Assembly (NCBI GenBank): GCA_030017685.1
Contig: JASEHH010000008.1
Coordinates: forward strand, 1 to 64,000
DNA: 64,000 nt
DNA from: Thermodesulfobacteriota bacterium
Lineage (GTDB): Bacteria > Desulfobacterota > BSN033 > UBA1163
Reading direction: 5' to 3'
The notes under the pieces were generated by a model. It was not told the origin of the DNA. It saw only the letters and a program-made list of their open reading frames with translations, and did not search any database. The position numbers were made by a program, and so were the translations under genes. Positions 58,812-64,000 of this stretch are shown one piece after another; position 1 is the first letter of the stretch, and each line of letters starts with the position of its first letter.

Positions 58812-59378
58812 ATGGGCTCTAATCTCTATTTAGGATTGGTTCACCATCCTGTCTATGACAGGAGAAGAGAGGTGGTCACGACCGCTGTGACCAACTTCGA
58901 TATTCACGATATTTCCCGCTGTGCGCGGACATTCGGACTGGGAGGCTTTTTCATCATCACTCCCCTTGAAAGCCAGGTGGAGTTGGTGGAGAGGATCATC
59001 GGCCATTGGAGGCAGGGGGCAGGCTCAGTGTATAATCCCACGAGAAAGGAATCCCTCTCCCTTGTCCGGGTGTCCCGGAGCATTGATGAGGCGGATCAGG
59101 AAATTTCACGTCTCCATCAAAAGAAAGCCAAGAGGATTGCCACAGGAGCCTCCTCTTATCCTGATTGCATCGGTTATGGAGACTTGCGGAGACTTCTAAA
59201 AGATCGGGAAACTCCGTTTTTTCTTCTGTTTGGGACTGGATGGGGTTTAACCCAGGAGGTTAAAGGAAGTTCAGATTATGTATTGGCACCGATCGAAGGA
59301 AAAGGTTATAATCACCTCTCAGTTCGTTCAGCCGTTGCCATCATCTTAGATCGGCTGTTGGGAGAGCGAATCGAATAA
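58812..59378 (+). CDS. SPOUT-like RNA methyltransferase (Methyltrn_RNA_4 / DUF2168 type)
   Basis: A 188-residue SAM-dependent RNA methyltransferase of a small family often found between trmD and rplS. YLGLVHHPVYDRRREVVTTAVTNFDIHDISRCARTFGLGGFFI is the N-terminal signature; the C-terminal knot is FFLLFGTGWGLTQEV and YNHLSVRSAVAIILDRL. The target RNA is unknown. A GCAGGC hairpin follows. Confidence 0.85.
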   Translation: MGSNLYLGLVHHPVYDRRREVVTTAVTNFDIHDISRCARTFGLGGFFIITPLESQVELVERIIGHWRQGAGSVYNPTRKESLSLVRVSRSIDEADQEISRLHQKKAKRIATGASSYPDCIGYGDLRRLLKDRETPFFLLFGTGWGLTQEVKGSSDYVLAPIEGKGYNHLSVRSAVAIILDRLLGERIE

Positions 59379-59506
59379 TTTCGGAATTCGCCTGCCTGCC
59401 GCAGGCAGGGATTTCGGAATGCGGAATTTTTAATAACATGGTTTAAAGATCTTCTATTCCGCAATCCGCATTCCACATTCCGCAATCGAATAGAAGGGAG
59501 AGTAAG
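59379..59506. repeat. GCGGAATGCGGAA/TTCCGCAATCCGCA word palindrome
   Basis: AATTTCGGAATTCGCCTGCC and GGAATGCGGAATTT face ATTCCGCAATCCGCATTCCACATTCC across an AT loop; CCTGCCTGCCGCAGGCAGG forms an inner hairpin. The rplS ribosome site GAAGGGAG lies at its right edge. Confidence 0.55.
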
Positions 59507-59860
59507 ATGAATCCGTTAGAGTTGGTTGAAAGAGAACAGTTACGGACGGACCTCACCCCATTCAAGGTGGGTGATACGGTCCGGGTCCACGTGAAGATCA
59601 TCGAGGGAGAAAAAGAGAGAATACAGCCATTTGAAGGAGTGGTCATTCGCAAAAAGGCAGGAGGGATCCGGTCAAGTTTCACCGTCAGGAAGATCTCCTA
59701 CGGGATAGGGGTGGAAAGAATCTTTCCTATGCATTCCCCCAGAATTGATCGGATCGATGTGATCAGCCGCGGGAAGGTGAGACGAGCCAAACTCTTCTAC
59801 CTGAGAGGCCTGAAAGGCAAGGCGGCCAGGATCCGGGGCGAAAAGAAACAAGTAGCCTAG
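59507..59860 (+). CDS. rplS: 50S ribosomal protein L19
   Basis: A 117-residue large-subunit protein at the 30S interface. [36 protein letters not shown] and [53 protein letters not shown] are unmistakable. Follows the methyltransferase after a repeat. Confidence 0.97.
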   Translation: MNPLELVEREQLRTDLTPFKVGDTVRVHVKIIEGEKERIQPFEGVVIRKKAGGIRSSFTVRKISYGIGVERIFPMHSPRIDRIDVISRGKVRRAKLFYLRGLKGKAARIRGEKKQVA

Positions 59861-59943
59861 AAAAACATCAATGCAAAGTGTAAAATTAGCATTGAAAATT
59901 TTAAATTAAGATTGTTAAATTTTCATTTTGCATTTTGCAATGA

Positions 59944-60579
59944 GTGGTTATCATGCTTTTTCCTTCTCTTCCCGCTCAGCCCATGGACTATTTCGAAAAG
60001 ATGTACCGTGGGCAGGGCTACCAGCGAGTTGCCGGTGTGGATGAGGTGGGAAGAGGCCCTCTTGCTGGGCCTGTCGTGGCCGCGGCTGTCATCCTTCCGG
60101 AAGAAGGTATCGGTCAGAAGCTCTTCGATTCGAAGAAGATATCCTCCAAGAAACGAGAAGAACTTTACAAACACATCTATCAGAAAGCCCTTGGCGTCGG
60201 GCTCGGTGTAGTCCATCACAAGGAGATCGATCTCCTCAATATCCTCCGGGCCACTTTGAAAGCGATGGTCCTGGCTGTTGAGAATCTTCCCTTGTCCCCT
60301 GATTTTATTCTGATCGATGGAAATCAGACCCTCCATTTTCCCGTACCCCAGAAGCCCATCCGCAAAGGAGACCAGATTTGCAACTCCATTGCGGCGGCAT
60401 CCATCGTGGCCAAGGTTACCCGGGACCGTATGATGCTGGAATGCCATCAAAAATACCCGCAGTATAATTTTGCAAAACATAAAGGCTACGGAACAAAGGA
60501 GCACCGGAAAGCCATTGAGACATTTGGCGTCTGCGAACTCCACCGGAAGACCTTTCGGGGAGTAAAAGAATATTTGTAA
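59944..60579 (+). CDS. rnhB: Ribonuclease HII
   Basis: Removes ribonucleotides misincorporated into DNA. The active-site motif is GVDEVGRGPLAGPVVAAAVIL, with FDSKKIS and SIAAASIVAKVTRDRMM. 211 residues from GTG at 59944; the ATG at 59953 is an alternative. The 80-base spacer from rplS is AT-rich palindrome of AAATTTT words. Confidence 0.96.
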   Translation: MVIMLFPSLPAQPMDYFEKMYRGQGYQRVAGVDEVGRGPLAGPVVAAAVILPEEGIGQKLFDSKKISSKKREELYKHIYQKALGVGLGVVHHKEIDLLNILRATLKAMVLAVENLPLSPDFILIDGNQTLHFPVPQKPIRKGDQICNSIAAASIVAKVTRDRMMLECHQKYPQYNFAKHKGYGTKEHRKAIETFGVCELHRKTFRGVKEYL

Positions 60580-60677
60580 TAAAGGGTTCAAGGAGTCCAG
60601 GGTTTGAGTGGTCAAGTGGGTGTCAAAAAAATTAAAAGGAAAACTTGAATCCTTGAATCCTCGAACCCTCGACCCCT

Positions 60678-61055
60678 TTGAGTAAAAAGATGCAGAAAAA
60701 AGAACTCGGCAAAAAGGGCGAAGAGATAGCCCTCCGGTTTTTAAAAAAGAACGGATATCGCATCCTTGAAAAAAATTATGTCTGTAAAATGGGGGAGATG
60801 GACATTATTGCCAAAGAAAAGGATACTCTGGTCTTTATCGAAGTGAAAACTCGAACCTCCACAGAATTTGGCCCCCCTCAGCTGGCTGTCAACTCTCGGA
60901 AACAAAGGCAGCTTTCAAAAGTTGCCCTGAACTATTTAAATGAGAAGCGACTCAAAGATGTAAAGGCAAGGTTTGATGTCGTAGCCATTCTCCTCAGGCA
61001 AAAAGGAGAAAAGATCGAACTGATCAGGGATGCCTTCGATTTGAGTTGGGGATAA
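60678..61055 (+). CDS. yraN: UPF0102 / YraN endonuclease-like protein
   Basis: Small protein with the restriction-endonuclease-like fold, of unknown cellular role, found next to rnhB in many bacteria. KKGEEIALRFLKKNGYRILEKNYVCKMGEMDIIAKEKDTLVFIEVKTRT has the E...D...ExK core. Starts at TTG 60678 or ATG 60690. 125 residues. The preceding spacer (60580-60677) has CTTGAATCC/CTCGAACCC words. Confidence 0.93.
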   Translation: MSKKMQKKELGKKGEEIALRFLKKNGYRILEKNYVCKMGEMDIIAKEKDTLVFIEVKTRTSTEFGPPQLAVNSRKQRQLSKVALNYLNEKRLKDVKARFDVVAILLRQKGEKIELIRDAFDLSWG

Positions 61056-61094
61056 AAAAAGTTAGGAGTTCGGAGTAGTTAGTCCGGAGGTAAA

Positions 61095-61358
61095 ATGTCT
61101 TCAAAAGATTTGAATTTTGCAGGAGAAGCTGTGTTTGAAGCAATCAATAACCAAATCCAAGATCAGAATCCACCTGAAACCAAACAAACTTATGATAGGC
61201 TTATGAAAGAAATAAAGAACCATGATGAGGTCATGAAATACATCGGCCTAGTGATGATGGCTGAAATATTGGATATATTAAAGAGTAAAAAACCATTCAA
61301 CAAAAAAAGATATATAGAACGGTTAAATAAACTACCAGATACATCATGGGCTGAATAG
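61095..61358 (+). CDS. Hypothetical AT-rich small protein
   Basis: An 87-residue, helix-rich soluble protein (MSSKDLNFAGEAVFEAINNQ ... KNHDEVMKYIGLVMMAEIL). No family was recognised. GGAGG stands at the expected distance upstream. Its codons favour A/T ends, unlike the conserved genes before it, so it was probably acquired. No toxin/antitoxin signature. Confidence 0.5.
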   Translation: MSSKDLNFAGEAVFEAINNQIQDQNPPETKQTYDRLMKEIKNHDEVMKYIGLVMMAEILDILKSKKPFNKKRYIERLNKLPDTSWAE

Positions 61359-61641
61359 ATATCAACTGCTTAACAATTCAATCCAGAGGTTGAGGAACTC
61401 GTGTCTTCAGGATCAGATTTAATTACTGAGATTTTTTCTTGCTCTCCTTAAAAACAAGATAATCTTTCGTTCTGTCCTTAAATGTCAATATTTAAGTCTG
61501 ACCCCAGGGTTTCACCTCCCAGGGATTTCAAGATTTGCACGACGTGGCCTGGCTATTCATGTCCGTTGATGTCATAGAAGGCGTCTAAAGGATGGCGACC
61601 TTTTTTAACGGCCCCCAGCATTCAGAGATCACTAGGAAAAA
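61359..61641. other. Gap with a transposon-end remnant
   Basis: No gene. AATATTTAAGTCTGACCCCAG at 61487-61507 resembles the end of the REP-type element near rimO. GACGTGGCCTGGCTATTCATG (61540-61560) might be part of a gene remnant. Base composition rises in GC towards the radical SAM gene. Confidence 0.4.
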
Positions 61642-63078
61642 GTGGAGATTTTCAAAAATATTTCTGGTTCACCTCGAATGTTCAATCACGTCCTGTGCGT
61701 GTACCCGTATCGTCGTGAGTTAAACCACTCAGGCTTCTGCCCTCCCCTGGGACTCGAGTTCATCGCAGCGGTTCTCAATCCACACGCTCGCACGCTCGAC
61801 CTCGTGGACCTTCGAAAGGAATCCGGCAGCACAAAGGACTTTTTTCGCCCGGAAACCGATATGGTTTGTTTCTCAATCAACTGGGACCGCGATCCGGAAT
61901 CCTTGGACAAGGAGATCCTTTCTGTGCCTCCCGGGATTTTCACCCTGTTGGGCGGGCGGTACGCTACGGAAAATCCCGACCACTGGCTGACCACCTATCC
62001 AAACGTGACCGCTGTCGTTCGCGGGGATGGTGAGGAGGCCACGGAAGAGATTTGCCGGGGCATGCCGCTCGAAAAGATTGCCGGCCTCAGCTACCGTAAA
62101 AACGGACAGATCTTCCACAACCCAAACCGCAAAGTAGGCCCTATACGGGACGACCTTTTCCCCATTCGGCGCTTGCGCCGGCATGCCTATGAGGTCACCC
62201 TGGATGGCATCGACACGGGCCTTTCAATTGATACGGTGGCCGCCTCGCGCGGTTGCCCGTTTAACTGTACCTTTTGCTCCTTCAACCGCAACCCCTGGGG
62301 CGAAAAGCGGCCATGGTCGGCACGCTCTCCTGAATCCGTGGTAGAGGAGCTCGCCGGCATCGAGTCCAATGTCGTTGGTTTCACAGACGACCTGTTCACC
62401 CATGACATGGATCGCGTGGGGCAGATCTGCGAATTGATCTTGGCCCGCGGCATCCGTAAGAAGTACATTATTAATGCACGGCTGGAAATCGCCCAGCGAC
62501 CGGATATCTTGCGGAAGATGGAGCGGGCCGGGTTCACCATGCTCCTGCTGGGCATTGAGTCAGCCCAGGATAAAACCCTGCGCGCCATGCGCAAAGGCTT
62601 CGACACCGCTCAGATTCGGAAACACTTCAAGGTGCTCCGGCGCAGCCGCATGTTTCTCCACGGCTACTTTATCCTCGGGAATATCGGGGAGAACATGGAA
62701 GAAATGCTTTATATCTCAACCTTCGCGCGTGAGCTGGGCCTTGACACGCTGGGTCTTTCGACGTTGCGCTTTAATCCTTACTCAGGTTTGGATGAACTCA
62801 TTGCCCAGAACCCGGGCTATTACATCGCTCCCGATGGGAATGTTTATTCCGACCATTGTTCTAAGCATGAGCTCAAGCAACTGCGCCGCCGGATTCTCCG
62901 GGAATTTCATACCGCTGGCCGGCTCTTTCATCTCATGCACAAAGGGCTCCAGAATGGCGCGCTCTGCTTTCTCCCAGCCTTGCTTCCAAGGCTGCCCGCC
63001 ATTGTTTGGCGCGTGGGGCATCGCGTGGTCAAGAAGACCAAGCGACGTGAACACCGTCAGATCCACCGTATGAAGTGA
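61642..63078 (+). CDS. B12-binding-type radical SAM protein
   Basis: A 478-residue radical SAM enzyme with an N-terminal B12-binding-like domain (PPLGLEFIAAVLNPHARTLDLVDL, VVRGDGEEATEEICRG). The core has the cluster motif RGCPFNCTFCSFNRNPWGEKRPW near residue 205 and later SKHELKQLRRRILREFH. Related enzymes build or methylate lipids, antibiotics and hopanoids; the substrate is unknown. Start GTG at 61642 with AGGAAAA upstream, or ATG at 61678. Codon use (GCC, CGC, GGC) differs from the neighbours, and the ends are non-conserved sequence, so transfer is likely. The C-terminus is basic (KKTKRREHRQIHRMK). Confidence 0.85.
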   Translation: MEIFKNISGSPRMFNHVLCVYPYRRELNHSGFCPPLGLEFIAAVLNPHARTLDLVDLRKESGSTKDFFRPETDMVCFSINWDRDPESLDKEILSVPPGIFTLLGGRYATENPDHWLTTYPNVTAVVRGDGEEATEEICRGMPLEKIAGLSYRKNGQIFHNPNRKVGPIRDDLFPIRRLRRHAYEVTLDGIDTGLSIDTVAASRGCPFNCTFCSFNRNPWGEKRPWSARSPESVVEELAGIESNVVGFTDDLFTHDMDRVGQICELILARGIRKKYIINARLEIAQRPDILRKMERAGFTMLLLGIESAQDKTLRAMRKGFDTAQIRKHFKVLRRSRMFLHGYFILGNIGENMEEMLYISTFARELGLDTLGLSTLRFNPYSGLDELIAQNPGYYIAPDGNVYSDHCSKHELKQLRRRILREFHTAGRLFHLMHKGLQNGALCFLPALLPRLPAIVWRVGHRVVKKTKRREHRQIHRMK

Positions 63079-63146
63079 AAAGGTGAGATCATTCCATTTT
63101 CCCTTACTCTGTTTTTAGATACTATTTATTTGAAATCATAGTTGCT

Positions 63147-63325
63147 GTAGAGGCTTGGTTACAGGCGCCTCAGAAAAAGGAACCTGGGTTCGCCTATTCC
63201 ACCCGACGGTGGGAGGAAAACTGATACGAGGGTTTGAAGGTCTCGATGTCGGAGATCGAGTTCGCGTTGAGCCCATAGGGATTGATGCCGAACGAGGATT
63301 CATCGACTTTAGCCGAACAGGATGA
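63147..63325 (+). pseudogene. C-terminal remnant of an RNB-type exoribonuclease
   Basis: Frame TGASEKGTWVRLFHPTVGGKL, then GFEGLDVGDRVRVEPIGIDAERGFIDFSR and stop, matches the S1-like end of RNase II/R-type proteins. No start or catalytic RNB domain is upstream. It is therefore a truncated remnant, left where the radical SAM gene arrived or was lost. Confidence 0.65.
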
Positions 63326-63501
63326 AGACAGGAGGATTGAGATTCGCCCGTTTTAGGTGAAGGAGATCGTTTCGCACCAATACAGCGCAGGCCTCAGATT
63401 TGTGAAGAAAAGGCAGACTTGGTGAAGGGGTATTTCGACTAATTTTCATATCACTGAAAAAAAGTCTTGACTTTTTTACGTATTTATGAAAAAAAGTCGG
63501 T
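63326..63501. other. Leader of the terminal ATPase gene
   Basis: TGAAAAAAAGTC is directly repeated (63454-63465, 63487-63498), 33 bases apart, and TTGACT (63467-63472) lies between. An AT-rich operator-like layout. No gene. Confidence 0.35.
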
Positions 63502-64000
63502 ATGGAAAGGTTGGTCGGAAAATATATCTTTGACCCTGAGATCAGTGCTGGAAAGATGGTTTTCCTAACGGGTCCTCGCCAGGTCGGCAAAACCACTTTT
63601 GCAAAAAACTGGCTTTCTTCCGAAAGAGTTGAGGATACTTACTTCGACTGGGATGATCCGGCAGTCAGGAGCGAGTACAACCGGAACCCTCTTTATTTCC
63701 GAAATATTGTCAACGCTAAGTTTAAGGGCAGACCTGTTCCCATGGTTTTTGATGAGATACACAAGCAGAAAAACTGGAAGAACATTCTCAAAGGAGTCTA
63801 CGATCCCAACAGGGAAAAAGTGCAACTCCTTGTGACAGGGAGTGCCCGTCTGGGGCTTTATCGGAAGTCAGGGGATTCCCTTGTCGGCAGATACTTTTCC
63901 TTTCAGATGTTCCCTATGGGGCTACCCGAGGTTGCGAGTGATTTTTCCCGGATTCTTGAAGAAGATAGTCCCCTTGTTGCCGGCGAATCACTGATGGAAC
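63502..64000 (+). CDS. AAA ATPase (AAA_14/DUF4143 type), truncated by the window end
   Basis: The N-terminal 166 residues of a P-loop ATPase, open to the last base. MERLVGKYIFDPEISAGKMVFLTGPRQVGKTTFAKNWL gives Walker A; MVFDEIHKQKNW Walker B; LLVTGSARLGLYRKSGDSLVGRYFSFQMFPM is the sensor and GSA-R signature typical of this family, which usually has a DUF4143 C-terminus. Function is unknown; such genes are common, mobile and often single. The GGTATGG start has weak ribosome binding. Confidence 0.85.
   Translation, partial: MERLVGKYIFDPEISAGKMVFLTGPRQVGKTTFAKNWLSSERVEDTYFDWDDPAVRSEYNRNPLYFRNIVNAKFKGRPVPMVFDEIHKQKNWKNILKGVYDPNREKVQLLVTGSARLGLYRKSGDSLVGRYFSFQMFPMGLPEVASDFSRILEEDSPLVAGESLME

Overview
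The window looks like a chromosomal piece of an anaerobic, diderm bacterium, most likely a member of Desulfobacterota (the former Deltaproteobacteria, Syntrophobacter/Syntrophus-like lineages); this placement is inference. The support is: LPS-transport (OstA/LptA) and lipoprotein genes, a SurA-PdxA neighbourhood, several sigma-54 activators, LL-diaminopimelate aminotransferase, an EtfA with a built-in ferredoxin, a selenocysteine-type selenophosphate synthetase, a NADH-linked iron-sulfur flavoprotein complex, and very many palindromic intergenic elements. No rRNA, tRNA or CRISPR array was recognised.

Layout. 0-4 kb: lysS, a REP-type Y1 transposase whose terminal repeat supplies the end of rimO, and rimO. 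4-8.6 kb: a fused LutA/LutB-like Fe-S protein, a geranylgeranyl-reductase-like flavoprotein, endonuclease III and a DUF2062 membrane protein. 8.6-12.7 kb: a two-gene ATPase module (STAND-like ATPase with winged helix and 11 TPRs, plus an ATPase_2-type protein with a frameshifted N-terminus) behind tandem operator-like repeats. 13-20.5 kb: mfd, three translationally coupled parvulin-type chaperones and pdxA. 20.5-25 kb: thiolase, enoyl-CoA hydratase, etfB and ferredoxin-fused etfA, a fatty acyl-CoA electron-transfer operon. 25.3-35.3 kb: a zinc-ribbon/DUF3426 protein, then the most interesting block, on the minus strand: a histidine kinase and sigma-54 activator, a clear -24/-12 promoter, a Cys-rich small protein and NuoE-, NuoF- and NuoG-like subunits ending in an FMN-dependent glutamate-synthase-like subunit. 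The block lies between the complete DUF3426 gene and a truncated copy of the end of a DUF3426 paralogue.

35-49 kb: AI-2E permease, queuosine-precursor transporter, universal stress protein, UGA-containing selD, a small sulfur carrier, a TPR lipoprotein, a second NtrC-type activator divergent from an HD-GYP regulator, a TGS GTPase and TldD. 49.7-54.6 kb: a CNNM/CorC-type protein flanked by two copies of one repeat, dapL, and a TPR-OstA fusion lipoprotein. 55-61 kb: the conserved ffh-rpsP-KH-rimM-trmD-RNA methyltransferase-rplS-rnhB-yraN translation cluster. 61-64 kb: an accessory end with an AT-rich small gene, a B12-type radical SAM protein of different codon use, an exoribonuclease remnant and a truncated AAA ATPase.

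How the parts fit: the Etf/thiolase/crotonase operon and the NuoEFG-GltB-like complex both handle electrons between acyl-CoA or NADH pools and ferredoxin, the central problem of syntrophic or sulfate-reducing metabolism. The kinase/activator pair, the sigma-54 promoter and the complex appear to form one self-contained regulated unit. Its substrate is unknown, and it is my best candidate for a previously undescribed system.
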